DNA of 64,000 bases, from contig CM065397.1 of the NCBI GenBank assembly GCA_033060915.1, positions 12,015,001 to 12,079,000 on the forward strand. Reading direction: 5' to 3'. Source of the stretch: Euryodendron excelsum. Lineage: Eukaryota; Streptophyta; Magnoliopsida; Ericales; Pentaphylacaceae. A program made the position numbers and the translations under genes. The notes below the pieces were generated by a model. The model had not been told where the DNA came from, did not search any database, and saw only the letters and a list, made by a program, of their open reading frames with translations. Below are positions 1 to 11,692 of this stretch, piece by piece (the stretch's first letter is position 1; the number at the start of each line of letters is the position of its first letter).

Positions 1-1015
1 CCACAAATCGGTGGCCTGGCTCACCACACTTAAAACAACGACTTGTGCTGGCTAGCACGGGCTTACCCGACTGCGGAATTGGCGGTTTTCTAGCCATACC
101 CCCAACTGTGCCCATCTGAACCGCACCACGTCTAGACCCCTGTTGGGTCACACCCCGGCTACTTGCTCCAGCCCAAGGCAGACCATTTGCCCGTCGCTTT
201 GCCTGTTTCTCAAGCTGCAACGCCTTCTGATGGGTATCCGAAACAGAGTACAAATCAAACATATTCAGGGTGTCTTGGTATTAAGGCTGTAATCCCCCAA
301 TATACCGCGAAACCAACTGATCATCGATCTCCCCTAAATCATTACGTGCCATCAACTGATAAAATTCAGTGGTGTATTCATCCACCGATTTCATCCCTGC
401 CTCAAATTTTGAAACCTCCGGTACAACGTCCACGCATAGTTACGGGGCAGAAAAGCCTCTCGGAGGTGCTTCTTCAGTTTATCCCATGACTCAATTTTCC
501 TTTTCCCCATCCGAACACGATTCACCTTTAACTGCTACCACCATGCCACCGCCCTTCCTCGAAAACGAGTCACCACTAAAGGCACCCGTTTATTGCTCAG
601 AACCTCTTTGAACTCCAGAACTTCCTCCACGACAAAAAGCCAATCAAGGAAATCCTCCGCCTTCAGGCTGCCCTTAAACTCAGGGATATCGATTTTCAGG
701 CCTGCCTCCTACCGATTCCAACCGCCTTCAACTACACGAGCCCCCATCCGACGAGGGTGTCTCTCGAGCTGCCCCACGGGTGCAAAAGGATTTTCGTCCT
801 CCTTACTATCGGCATTAGCGTCCTCATCAACCCCCTCATCCACAACATGCGGATTTGGGTGTTGTTGCTGCTGCGCCTATTACTACTGTTGTTGCATCTG
901 GATCTGCATGGCCGCAATTGTGGTCGTTAGGTCCTCCAACGTCTGTTGCAACCTCTCCAATCGGTCCTCATACACATCTGCAACTGGTCTGCGTCTGGGA
1001 GGCATGTTCACTTCA
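1..1015 (-). pseudogene. gag of gypsy element (Retrotrans_gag and CCHC knuckle), interrupted frames, partial
   Basis: The start ATG at 1015 gives a basic N-terminus beginning MPPRRRPVAD, typical of plant gypsy gag. A glutamine-rich coiled-coil segment follows (about 960-885) with in-frame stops. Further on, minus-strand translation shows the gag core (about 660-300), with a DFLDWL-type segment, an AVAWWQQLKV-type motif and an EYTTEFYQL-type motif. At the left edge it reads RCFKCGEPGH, a zinc knuckle of CX2CX4H form. Several frame changes and stops are needed, so the gene is broken. The family assignment rests on these motifs. Gag packages element RNA in virus-like particles. Confidence 0.8.
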
Positions 1016-1042
1016 GGATCAGAATCGAGCTCTGATACCAAC

Positions 1043-1442
1043 TGATGCAGCGGGGCCACAAGAGCAATATAATCAACCCTAATTCGTTGATTCACCACGA
1101 ATGTCGGATTAAGATTCTTCCTCCAACTTGTTGATTCACCATAAATACCAGGCTTAAGGGCATTAAATACTCATTGATTCGTAGAAAATATCGAACTATT
1201 GGGAGAGGTGGGAGAGGTGCAAAACGCACACAAACTTTATTAATATCAAAAAGCTGAGGAAAATACTTTAAACAAGAGTATAAATAGCGGTACGAAACCC
1301 TAAGGCCCGGGAAAAACCGGGTTAATAAGAAAAACCAACGAAAAACCCAAAAAAATAAGCCCAAAACATTAAACGGGCCCAAAATCGTACTTAGAAACAC
1401 TTTTTCACATTTTTTAAGTAACCTTCCGCTATGCTATCCACA
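1043..1442 (-). repeat. 5' LTR of the gypsy element
   Basis: Minus-strand ends are TGTGGATAGC and CTGCATCA, giving TG...CA over 400 bp, followed by the PBS after 2 bases. An AATAAA (minus) lies near 1225-1231, and a TATTTATA stretch near 1278-1286 may be promoter-like. The U5 part carries repeated GAATCAAC motifs. The target duplication cannot be tested because the other LTR is outside the window. The first five host bases next to it are + strand TCAGT (1443-1447). Confidence 0.85.
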
Positions 1443-2657
1443 TCAGTTTTGAACAGTGGACTCTGTTAAAATGGAAGCAGTGGACTCTAATTCAAGTGAC
1501 CCATAGTCCCAAACAGTCATTGAATTAGCTTTGCTGGCTTTGGAAACTTGCTCTTCTGTAGATCTGGAGTGGAAACCCACCATCACAGAATCGTTTGCCT
1601 TATGTGACAAACCCCATGAGATTGAAGGCTCATTGGACACAAAATTGCTAGCAATAGCATCAACCGTTCGGGCCGCCAATTTTTCCTTCCCCACCTGCTA
1701 ATAATTAAGGTAACACAATTGATGGATCTGTGATGATAAAACAATGATTCTCTGATTTAATCTCTGTTTAGTTAAGGTTCCGGTTCTTCTTTTTTTGAAA
1801 TTCAAGCTGAAACCGTGTTTTACAAATTAGTTCTAAAAATTGTTACTGTTTTTGGAAAAAAATTTCCGAGTACACCCCGTTTTAGGAGCTATTTATAAAA
1901 TAAAAATAAAAATAACATTCTCTAGTTGCCAGAACCATTTTCGTATAAAAATAAAAATAATGGCACTTTCATGATCTCAATTTTTTGTCAGAGAACAAGA
2001 AAAACAAAAATAAAAACGGAAACAGAACCGTCGCAAGAAAGGGCCTAATTAGAGAAATGGAGGGTTGTTACCACATGAAACAGTCTAGGGCGGTGTTTCT
2101 TTAACTTAAGAGAATTCCGCCGGAGAAAATACTTCTGGGCATGACTGGCAACTTGGCATGGAGTTCTTGTGGTCACGAAGTTCCTGGAGATGCCTCTCCA
2201 GTTGCCTTTGCCGAGCTTTGTAAGCCCAACCAAGAATATCTTGTGCTCCTCTTCAGTCCATGGTACGTCTAACCATCATCACCAAAACAATATGAGTGTA
2301 ATAAAGCTGGGAAAGTTGTGTTCAAAACACCACAATCATGATCAGAGAATTGAATTCAAACTCACCTTTCTTCCTCCCCTGAGTTCGCCCCCCGATAAGG
2401 CCATCGGAGAGATACCCATTAGGCATCTTATCAGAATTTTCATTGATGGGGAGCCGCGAAGATGTGGAAGACAAACGAGAAGATGGTTCCCAGCTGAAAC
2501 TCTTCTCCATGGCAATAGAAGATGATGGAGAAGGAGAAGAAGAAGATCTATCAAGTTGCACTCCAAAGAGCCTCAGCCCACCAACAAGAACTCCCTGAGT
2601 GGTGCAAGTCCTTGAGTTGTGACCCATGTTCCCACAATGTGAGCATTTCCTGCCCAT
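1443..2657 (-). CDS. 1R-MYB transcription factor, SHAQKYF class, with N-terminal zinc knuckle (At5g56840-like)
   Basis: Three exons are read on the minus strand: 2657-2366, 2268-2072 and 1694-1443. All introns have GT...AG ends and compatible phases, and the product is 246 aa. Residues 5-18 form a CCHC-type knuckle ([14 protein letters not shown]). Residues 29-34 are the R/KLFGV-type motif (LRLFGV) of this family. A single MYB repeat follows (about 98-150) with W101, W121 and SHAQKYF at 139-145, then a basic KLKKHRPRL stretch. Proteins of this class bind I-box or TATCC-like DNA and act mostly as repressors in light, sugar or ABA responses. An Arabidopsis relative of similar design is about 230 aa, so the length is plausible. 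The last residues (LELES) resemble a degraded EAR-like end. The stop TGA (1445-1443) lies directly at the edge of a gypsy LTR, so the native C-terminus or 3' UTR may have been lost. The 5' flank is GA-rich. Confidence 0.85.
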
Positions 2658-2660
2658 ATT

Positions 2661-3033
2661 CAGCTTGACTGATTAGTCTCCAAATTCACAACCCAACTAC
2701 CAGCACCCACAAAACAGAACTTTCACAGAGAGAGACAGAGAGAGAGCACTAATCACTTATATGACTGGTGGTATGTATAATGATGGGATTGTTGTACACT
2801 ATTGGTGATTGGATATTCTCATTTTCCACCCAAGGTTTACTAACCCCAAAAAGAAAAAAATTCTCTCTCTCTCTCTCTGTTCAATGGATGAGAAAAGCTA
2901 TCTTATAATGGAGAGTGTCTACATCACCAACCATTTCCTAGTTCTTTAACTATATATGGCAATGCAGAGTGTCGATTGTGTGAACACATTCCACCTTTTC
3001 CTTATACTAATCTATCTGTAATCCTTTTGTAAA
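2661..3033. other. 5' flank of the MYB gene, no gene seen
   Basis: Short CT/GA microsatellites (2727-2747, 2862-2879) and AT-rich sequence. No coding signal on either strand. Confidence 0.5.
2950..2957 (-). promoter_or_regulatory. possible TATA box of the MYB gene
   Basis: Minus strand reads CATATATAG about 290 bases upstream of the MYB ATG, followed by a GA/CT-rich stretch that could be the 5' leader. The position is plausible but the motif is weak evidence in AT-rich DNA. Confidence 0.3.
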
Positions 3034-3399
3034 GAGTGCTGCTACATACCACGGAAAAAGCTACTGGCTTTTCCCACCGGCTGACGTGGCTAGCCGATGT
3101 GAACAACAAACGTGGCCCAGTATTTGATCTTCAAAAGGACTCTACGGAAAAGGAAATCCAAGAAATAAAATCACCAAAAAAATTGTAAAATAAGGAAAAG
3201 TTTTCTCTATTGCGATTGGTTGATTAACATAAAGGAAGGGGGTAGATTAACATAGGGCTTTTCTGTACAGTCTTCCGTTACTGTTAAAAGTTCCAAAGAA
3301 TCCAAACCCTATTCGCAAGAGATTTTTTTCAACTAAATGGAAAAGCTAAATTCATTGAGCTTCAAGGCGATTTAGCTTTATCATGCAATATCGTGTGTG

Positions 3400-3442
<43 letters not shown>

Positions 3443-3787
3443 GTATGTATAGCGACTTTCAGTTATGTGTAATGTTCTATAGTTGTACGGATATACGATG
3501 GTGTTGATGGTTTTCATCGTGAATCCCCTGAGGCCTGGTCTGCCTCATCTTCTTCTCTTGTTGCTTCTTTATCGTGAACATTTTGAGCGCAGCTTCCATT
3601 AGGAAGCGAGCTTCTTAGTAACAATGGAATTCTGACCCCTCTTCTCTTATCTATGAAAAAAGAAAATCCCCAAGCCCGGAGTCCGATTCCTTTTCATTTC
3701 TAATTCCAGTAATCGTGTGCCACGTATTTCGCCACATCAGCCGGTAAGGTTAAGCGGTAGGAATTTTCGTATTCTATAGCATTTCTC
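3034..3787. mobile_element. non-autonomous Mutator-like element (MULE-type MITE), 754 bp, 9-bp TSD
   Basis: Both flanks carry the identical 9-mer TTTTGTAAA (3025-3033 and 3788-3796). The ends are inverted repeats of about 57 bases with mismatches. They begin GAGTGCTGCTACATACC on the left and GAGAAATGCTATAGAATA read inwards from the right, and share ACCGGCTGAYGTGGC. A 9-bp target duplication with long TIRs is the Mutator superfamily signature. No transposase is inside. A (TA)n/(GTAT)n microsatellite lies in its middle. Confidence 0.8.
3404..3450. repeat. (TA)n followed by (GTAT)n microsatellite
   Basis: About 13 TA units run directly into five GTAT units, inside the Mutator-like element. Confidence 0.95.
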
Positions 3788-3830
3788 TTTTGTAAAAGAT
3801 AAGCAAAGTAATTTTATCTTTAAAAGAGTT

Positions 3831-3831
<1 letters not shown>

Positions 3832-3872
<41 letters not shown>
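3832..3872. repeat. (CT)n microsatellite
   Basis: Uninterrupted CT dinucleotides, about 20 units. Confidence 0.97.
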
Positions 3873-3875
<3 letters not shown>

Positions 3876-4844
3876 GTGGATATCTATTTACTTGATTATT
3901 CATCACACTAAGTTCAAAGTATATAATCAGGTCAGTGAAGAGTTATTTTTGAAATTTGCAAAGGTATTTAGAAAGTTTGTATTAGCCTTATGTTTAGATA
4001 TTAGATTTGCGGAAGAAAAGGAGAATGGATGGAAAAGATAGGTAAAAAGAATGGAGTGAAAGAAGTAAAACCCAGGTTAAGTCAGGGAAAGGAGAAAAAA
4101 ATAAATAGTATTTGTCAAAAATCTATTCTTCATTTTGTCACTCACTACAAATGAATATGTCTAAGTGATTTCTTTACCTTTTTTTTTTTTTCTCAACAAA
4201 TTCAAAATTTAAACATTGCATAAATCTATATTGGTTTGCATAGTTAGAACTTTGAGTACAATTCACAATTATCACATAAGATGGTATTTTCTATGGGTTG
4301 CAGATTCAGTTGCATGAATTAGCAGATCATTTTCTGTAATTTTCAGTAAAAAAAAATCTCAAACAGCGATGAAAATGTTCCCCGTTGTTGTTTGAAGCAA
4401 ACCGAAGACTAGCTCTTCCAGAAAAGCAGCCAAGAATCAACAAACGGAAGCAATCCCAAAAACTCGTACGAGGAATGTAAGGCATGTGAAGCAATGTCAC
4501 ATATATTCCCACATATTATGAGTGTTCTCTCTCTTCATTTTCCACATGTTTGTTGGAAGGTCACCTTGCCATTCTTCATTCACTTTCAGAAATCAATTTG
4601 GATCTATATATTTCAAGGCATGTTTAGATTCATTTTCAAGGTCTCATATCTAGGAAAAGCTAAAATTTATGTTGCAATGAGAGAGAAAGTCCTCATAAAC
4701 ATTTTTCAACATTCTAGAAATCTAGTTCCTAATAAGACATAATGATTATAACATTTAGGCTGTGTTTGGATTAAAAAAATTTAAATGTTCTGTTTTCCTT
4801 CACCTATGGGCAGACCTATGAAATAGGGCTATTAAAAAAAAAGT
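3873..4844. other. intergenic AT-rich DNA, no gene seen
   Basis: No open reading frame with recognisable protein features. It ends at a MITE copy. Confidence 0.5.
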
Positions 4845-5016
4845 AATGCTATACAAATAAAAATTTATACAAAATTTCTATACAAAATAATGTATTTTAA
4901 TGAGAACTTTTTATTTCAAAACAAACGTCTACCATAATAACTTTTAATTACAAAACAACTATTGCCAGATCAGTTAGTATGCAAATTTTGTATGAATTTT
5001 TTGTAAAAATAACATT
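4845..5016 (+). mobile_element. MITE family A, copy 1 (172 bp)
   Basis: The terminal inverted repeats are about 32 bp. The left end starts AATGCTATACAAAT and the right end read inwards starts AATGTTATTTTTACA; both run into CATACAAAATTT-like sequence. The core contains ATAATAACTTTTAATTACAA. Copies sharing core and ends are at about 33360-33530, 33728-33810, 33811-33978 and 44132-44314. Confidence 0.7.
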
Positions 5017-7578
5017 TTTTATTAAAAAATTTATCCGATCCGCCAACACGACTGACCTAACCTGACCCGCTGACATTTGGTTAGTTTCACTAATTAAATT
5101 GGATGGGTAAGGAGTGAGATTTGCAAATTTTAAATTTTTTTAGTTCGGCCTTTGGGCCTTTATTAGTCTCACTCGTCAAAATTGATCGGATTCGCCATAT
5201 CTAACTAAATGTAATGGTTTATAGGCCAATACATTTTACATATATTGTACGGTACTATGGTGTATTTTAATAGGATGAATAAAACGACTTTATGTAATCA
5301 TTGAATTTTAATAGCATATAGATTTTTACTAGGTGCTTTTATTTATTTATAATTTAAGTACTTAATAAAAAAAAGTTTTGCAACAAGAAATGATCAATTT
5401 ATAATCCAATCCGAACCAATCCGTTCACAAACTGAGTCGAAATCGATTTCAATATTTGTGAAACCGACTTTTGCAGTTTGATTGATGGGTCACTATCTAA
5501 CCTAACTCATGAACACCTCTACTACGAAGGAGTCAAAGGAGGCCCCTGCCCCTTTGGATTTTTAAAATTATGCTTAGGCCTCATAAATTTTATATATTTA
5601 TGTCAAAAATTTGTACTTGTCACCCCTCTTAAGTTTTTTAAATTGTAATTATATCTTACAAAAGAATTAAGCAATAATTTCCAAAATTTCAAAAAATTTT
5701 ACCTCGGTTCTCCAAAATTTCAAAAGTTTTTCATGACTCCCTCTCAATAAAATTTTTGAGTGCACCCCTACTCTCACCTTTTTCTTTTCTTACTTTTATT
5801 TTTTCTTTCATAAATTCAGTTTCTAAATATAATAAGATACTAAAATTAGAGTCGTTCGAGGCGGCTTTCCTTTTTTTATACTTGGGAAAGGAAAGACAAA
5901 GGAAAAAAAAAACCTAAAATCTAAAATGCTCAATGCCGATCAAATCAGCAATGACGAATGTAGCACACCACAATGGAAAATAAGGCAGGACACCGTATCT
6001 AACGTGACCTTTGTTTCAGATCATGACAAGCTGTGACATATTATGAGATGATCAACTACTCAACAAAGTCTTGTCCCATGAGTGCATCGAATGTCCACAT
6101 TTCTCAAAGTTCTTACATGATATTGGATCTATCCTAGCATGATAAGGACATGGAACTTTAACAAAGAAATTATTTATCTCAAGTACGTACTCATAAATTT
6201 GAGTTTCTTTGCTATTTTGTTAAACAAAATGTTATGCATCAAATTTTGAATCTATACATCTACTCAAATGAAAAAGTAAAGCATTTTGATATTTGGGGAA
6301 GAGAAAGTGTACATGTAGGGAACAACAGAATTCAGATTTTAGAGAGAGACAGGAATCATGAGAAAATGGGATAGTATCACCACAAGGGAAAACTTAATCC
6401 CATTATTCCAAACATTGCTCAAGGACACTCACGATATGCTCGCAAGTCTATTTTTTCGTGTCTTTTCTTCTCTTTTTCTTTGTAATATTACATTTCCAAA
6501 TGAAAATGGTAAACAAAATTAAGTTATACAAAAAATCACTCAAACATGCAAGAGGAGAGTTATTTACGTCAAACCTGAAGCAAAAGACCGAGCAGATCTA
6601 AAACGAGATGGGGAGAGAGAATGGCAGAGAGAGACTTACCTGGTGTCCGGCAAGGCAATGGCAACGGTAGATGAAACCGAACCTGAATCAGAGGGGAGAG
6701 AAAGAAGCCGAACAAGGTGGGAGTTGCTAATTATTTTTCATGGACCTAGATTTCTTAGCATCGGTGGAGAAATAATGCAAAGCAAATCAAATAATATTTA
6801 TTCATAGTTAACAAAGTTAATAACATTTGTAGCATTACTGCGTACTCAGTTAGTGAATTAGAAGATGTTCTAATTTAGATTTTCCGAGGACTTAATGGAG
6901 AATCAATAAAGCACAAATCTGTATTAAGACCCAGTTAATGAATTTTTTTTTTTTTCTGTTTTTCGTTACTTGCGTATTTGTTGCGGTTTGTTTGATATAG
7001 TTTTATTCTACTTCCCGCGCTAATCTTTTCATGATTGAGCTGTGCTATCAGGAGGTCTCATTTAGTTCCTATACTTTAATGAAGTATTTTGATTCAACTT
7101 TTTATCTATGCCTCTCTTCGAAATATATGCATGCAGCAGAAACACAAATTATACAGGATTTGGAGGATACTTTACATATACTATATGTAGGCTTAAATAT
7201 ATAATATATAATGAGATTTTTAATGAAAAATAACTATTTAAATGGGACATTTATAAATTTTTGAGAGGTAAATTGAGAAGTATTTTATGAATTGCTAGTT
7301 AAAATGACATTCTTGAAAATCTGAGGGGGGCATTTATGAATTTCAAAAGGAACAAATTTAAAATTTTAAAAATTTATAGGTAAAAAGTAATTATTAAAAA
7401 CTTGGGGGGCACTTGCCCTCGCTGAGCCTACATTAGCTCCGCCCTTGTTTACTATTATTGTTAGAGACTCTAGCGGTGTGATGTTATTGCATAAATCAAA
7501 TATTACCACACGCATACTCCCTTACACGCTCATAGTGTTTCAGGAGAGAGATGGAGAATTGTAAAAAACTCTAATTCC
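5017..7578. other. intergenic DNA with decayed repeat fragments, no gene seen
   Basis: The segment 5040-5530 contains AACCTGACCC-type and TATGAACAC-like motifs resembling the hAT-type element at 34124. Segments near 5535-5770 and 7220-7445 look like two opposite-orientation copies of another old repeat, with GGGGGCACTTGCCC-like text. A GA-rich patch at 6590-6720 contains a chance splice-donor-like CAGGTAAGT on the minus strand. No coding sequence is supported. Confidence 0.4.
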
Positions 7579-8219
7579 TTTTTTTTTTTTTTTTTTGAAA
7601 TAACAAAACCAATCCATTATATTAAAATAATATAGATCAAGTACAAGCTGGGGATAGGATCTAACTTGCAAGAGAAATCTTGCAGTAAAAAGCCTCACTA
7701 AGCCAAAAAAAAACATCAACAAAGGTGCCCAAAAACCTCACTAAGCAAAAACCATCCACAAAGGTGCCAATAAAGAAAATAAAAAACTGCTGATGAGGTA
7801 CCAGCATTACAACCAAAAAAACATCCCAATACTAACTTTTCTATTGGTGAAATACCATTCCCCCTCCCTATGCACACCCCACCAATAATTGAATAGCTTG
7901 AAACCCTTTAATTCTTGCTCACTACACCATTCAATTCTTAGCCTTTGATTCTTCTCACCCCTTCTAATGAATACAATACATCCGATACTGATACTGATAC
8001 ACCAGGATTTCTCATTTTTCACCATATTATGGCTTATAATTTTACCTCTTCTAAGACCTCCATTTGACTTTAGAGTTATTGAAAGTTACTTCATTTCACG
8101 TCTTCCAAGTGTCCCATGCCACTGATATGAACAGAGTGTCCCATAACTTCTCCACTTTCATCCATTTGCAGCTTCATCACCATAATGCATGCTTTCTCAA
8201 GGACTTTGTACTGATCCAA
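7579..8219 (-). mobile_element. LINE-1 remnant A, segment 1 (3' end with poly-A)
   Basis: A T-run at 7579-7596 is the poly-A tail of a minus-strand LINE. The following sequence aligns with the 3' part of the LINE at 37451-41577; for example both have GCTGATGAG(G/A)TACCAGCA. The segment ends at the TSD of the 4.9-kb LTR-like insertion. It continues at 13108-13853, 15423-15574 and 30960 to about 31040. Confidence 0.8.
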
Positions 8220-8382
8220 TATAAGCACCCCATTTTTGCCCGCTCGGCAATCTCCGGCCTGACCTGATTCGATTTCCAACATCACAACACATGTAAGCTC
8301 AAGATGAGCCTTTCGATCTCCAATCCAACCAACTGGTCGCTTCTCGGGTCCACAAGGATCTGCTGGAGCCTTAAACACCATT

Positions 8383-8727
8383 ATTCCAGGCAGTTTTCCC
8401 GACCGGGTGGTCCTGGAAACCAACGGCATCCAGGTAGCTTCCCGGGATCAGGCGATCTCGGGGACCAACACCTCATCAAAAATTCCAGACGGTTCACTTC
8501 TGACGCCTGTAAGCCCGCCAATGTAGAATGTCCGTCATTCGGTAGTTCTCCGAGACCAAGCGTTCTCGGAGACCAACACCACCCTTCTAGGTAACTTTCT
8601 AGAACCAAGCGTTCTCAGGAACCAACACCACCCCTACAGGTAGCTCTCTAAGAACGGACGGTCTTGGAGACCAACACCGCACAGGTAGTTTTCCGAGACC
8701 GGGCAGTCTCAGGAACCAACACCTAAG
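8383..8727. repeat. tandem array of about 6 diverged 45-60-bp units in the long LTR
   Basis: Units follow the pattern GGTAGnTnnCCGAGACC - GGAGACCAACACC, repeated with substitutions and one longer spacer. Confidence 0.75.
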
Positions 8728-9210
8728 TCAACACCAGCGCCAGCTAGCCCGACTCGGTGAAAAATGACCAAATCTGTCCCTTGGGCCTCCAGGCACGTTT
8801 TGGGAAAGTTCAAAATCCCTCAAAACGATAAGTGCATCCTTTCACAATATTGTCAAACCATCGGGCGTCCCCGCACGCCAATTGGTCCAAATTCGGTCCT
8901 ATTTTGGCCCGCTCCAGTCAAAATGACTGTTTCGCCCCCGAGCGCCTCGGCACGGCACAAACCCTGTTGAACGGTAAAAGACTCTCTCAAAACCATTCCT
9001 GAACAGTCCTAACACTCAACACAGTATACAAGACCATTCATGACCATTTCCAGCCAACTCCGGTCAAAATGACCGTTTTGCCCCTAGAAGCCCAAAAATG
9101 CCCCGAAACAACACCAGCATTGGGGTTTCGAGCAAAGGGTTCCACCACACGTCCTTGTTTAACCCAAGGAGCACCCTACGACACTAAGCTCACATGATGC
9201 GATAAAGAGT

Positions 9211-9655
9211 TCCCTGGAGCGGCTCACAGACGCCCTGCCTAAATTGTCTTTTCCTCCGATTCCCTGATTATAACGCACTGTCCAACGACTTGAGAAATGC
9301 GTAAATCAGAAAATTCTCGAAAGCTCGTCCATAGATCTTTCCATCGATATGACTCGATCAAGTAGATCACCTCCTGAAGCCCTCCATCGTACGGTGCGAA
9401 AATCATAACTTTCAGCAACCCTTGGAGCGTCTCACAGACGCTACGCCAAGGTTAACTTTTTTCCCGATTCCCTAATCAAAACGCACCATTAAACGACTTG
9501 AGAAATGCGTAAATTTGGGACTTCCAGAAAGTGTTTCCAGAGTACTTTCCATTGGTACGGTCCGATCGAATAGATCGCTTCTCGGAGACCTCAATCACAC
9601 GAAACGAAGACAGCCACTTTCGAACACCCACGGAGTGTATCACAGATGCTTCGCG
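9211..9655. repeat. about 220-bp imperfect tandem duplication in the long LTR
   Basis: Two and a partial third unit share GCTCACAGACGC-like starts, the segment CGACTTGAGAAATGCGTAAA and TAGATCnCyTCT-like text. Confidence 0.7.
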
Positions 9656-10854
9656 AAAGTGTCCTTTTTAGCACACTTCCCAAGATGATATCACTCACCT
9701 CCAAACATAATTCAAACTTTTTGAAAACATGAAAGTTCATCGGAAACACTAGGAGAACATCCCGAGTGCAACCGATTCCCCCGGAACCTTCCCGATTGAC
9801 CCAATTATCAAGGCAAAGTTTAGACGAACCTTCCTGGTGATGGAGCGTATGATACGTGTGCTCAAATTTTGATCAGATCGACCGAATTTCGATCAATGGT
9901 CGAGATTTAACCAGTACACAGGGTGCCACGTGTTATTCTAACAATGGAACAATACATGCGCATGTCCTACATGTGCACGGCTAAAATTTGGCCATGTGCA
10001 TGTAGCACATGCGCAAGGCCTGTTCCAGATTGCCTATAAATAGAGGCCTCCCCCCTTGAATATTCGAGGTCCGAAATTGATACGAAACTCTGTTGAAATC
10101 ACTCCAGAAACTCGAATCTCTACATATATTCCTCCCCTCCAACACTTAGGCTAGATTCTACCCCTCCTAAGCCTATACACTCCATACACAAGACCTCATA
10201 CACACTTATACAGTCCACTCTAGCCTCTCAAGCCTTCTTGAAGTCACTCAAGCTCCAATCAAAACATTCATTGAAGACTACAAATGTGTTGAAGGCAAAA
10301 GGTGGTATCCCTTTTACATTTATGTTCTCCCCCACTCTTCTCTTCTCCCTCCTAGCCTACTTAGGCTATTCTCTATTTTAATCCCCATCTTCAACCCCCC
10401 TTTCTTGCATACTTGAGCCAAGAGGGCTCTTAGATCATGCCTAGAGGAAAGCAAGTGAGAACCACAGTGTAGGGGGACCTCTCACTAGCCTACTTTAAGA
10501 TGGTATGGCCTAGGAGCCCCTTGTTTATGTGGTGTATCCTAAAAGCCTTGTATGTGAATCATGACCCCTTACATATTGCTATTTTGACCATGTCTTGTGT
10601 GCTTGGCTTCATTTTATGTTTATTGTCATGCTCCACCATGCTTACATTGCTCTTAATTTTAGGCCATTTCCAAACTCTATATTTCTTTCAAAAATTGTTC
10701 CAAGAGTTGGCCCCTTGAAGTCTAGGATGAGACCTTAGGAGTTATGTCCTAGAAAATCCCTCTCTACCCCCTAATTCACACTTTTGCATCATTGCATTTC
10801 AACTTGCACAAAAGTTGCTTTCAAACTCCTTAATTTTCAAAGTTTCTATTCTCT

Positions 10855-11090
10855 CAAATTTAGTGGCTAAAATGGCCCCATGGAACCCTCTCTTGAGTAG
10901 TCTCCCTTTATATTGGCCGTCGGAGCCCTAAATTGTTAGAATGGCTCCCTTCTCCCTTTATGCTTGCCAAAGAATGATGTTCAAACTCTTTGATTTCTAT
11001 GATTTCTATTCTCTCAAGTTTAGTGGTTGGAATGGCCCCATGGAACCCTCTCTTGAGTGGTCTCCCTTTTATTGGCCACATGAACCCTCT
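10855..11090. repeat. about 180-bp tandem duplication in the long LTR
   Basis: GGCCCCATGGAACCCTCTCT occurs at about 10873 and again at about 11034 within a longer duplicated stretch. A third partial copy of AACCCTCTCTTGA is near 11084. Confidence 0.75.
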
Positions 11091-11451
11091 CTTGATGGAA
11101 TGGTTCCCTTGAAAAATGGTCATCAAAATCCTTCTCCAAAGATTATTTTGAAAATGCATTCTCTCCATCTTTGCATCAAAAATGATCTTCCAAAACTTAC
11201 CATCATTATGTTGATTTTTGACCCCTTATACTCTTGTCAAGATAGTGGTTATAATGGTCATAAAGAAACCTTCCTTGGAATGGTCTCTAATCACCATCCA
11301 TATAAACCATGTTCTTGGTTAGAGTCAAAATTTTCATGGAAATGATCTTCAAAATGGTTGTCCACCAAAGTCCCTTGCATAGCATGTTTTGTCCTTCAAA
11401 ATTCTCTCCAAAAATGCATTAAACCAATTTTCAAAACCAACTTCAAATCAA

Positions 11452-11692
11452 ACCCTAGGTTAACTTGACCCTAGTTACCAAACCCTAGGTTAACTTGACC
11501 CTAGTTGACCAACCCTAGGTTAACTTAACCCTAGTTGACCAACCTTAGGTTAACTTAACCCTAGTTCACTCACCTTAGGTTAACTTAACCCTAGTTAATT
11601 AACCCTTAGTCTTCTTAACCCTAGGTTAACCTAACCCGAGTTAGTTAACCTTAGGTTCCCCCCTAACCCTAGGCTAACCCAACCTAGATTAA
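11452..11692. repeat. about 30-bp tandem array with telomere-like AACCCTAG motifs
   Basis: About seven to eight units follow the pattern AACCCTAGGTTAACTT, then RACCCTAGTT, decaying towards the right. AACCCTA resembles the plant telomere unit but is embedded in a longer unit, so this is not a telomere. Confidence 0.8.

Larger units (their letters stand above)
1..1442 (-). mobile_element. Ty3/gypsy LTR retrotransposon, 5' part only (LTR, PBS, gag); continues off the left edge
   Basis: Read on the minus strand, the order is a 400-bp LTR (1442 to 1043, 5'-TG...CA-3'), a 2-base gap, a 12-base primer binding site TGGTATCAGAGC (1040 to 1029, initiator-Met tRNA type) and a gag start codon at 1015. 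Gag continues to base 1, where a CCHC zinc knuckle is read. Pol and the 3' LTR must lie outside the window, so this may be a full-length element. Its outer LTR edge at 1442 touches the stop codon of the MYB gene. Gag looks like that of plant chromovirus-type gypsy elements, but without pol the lineage is inference. Confidence 0.88.

Noticed and set aside
163..1082. Several plus-strand open frames of 75-150 codons
   Set aside because: They are shadows of the minus-strand gypsy gag and LTR; composition is low complexity and no family is recognisable.
6590..6730. Splice-donor-like CAGGTAAGT on the minus strand next to a short open stretch
   Set aside because: No start codon, no partner exon and a GA-rich context. 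It may be a decayed gene fragment but is not supportable.
11452..11692. Interstitial telomere
   Set aside because: AACCCTA occurs only once or twice per 30-bp unit and is not a run of the 7-bp telomere repeat.
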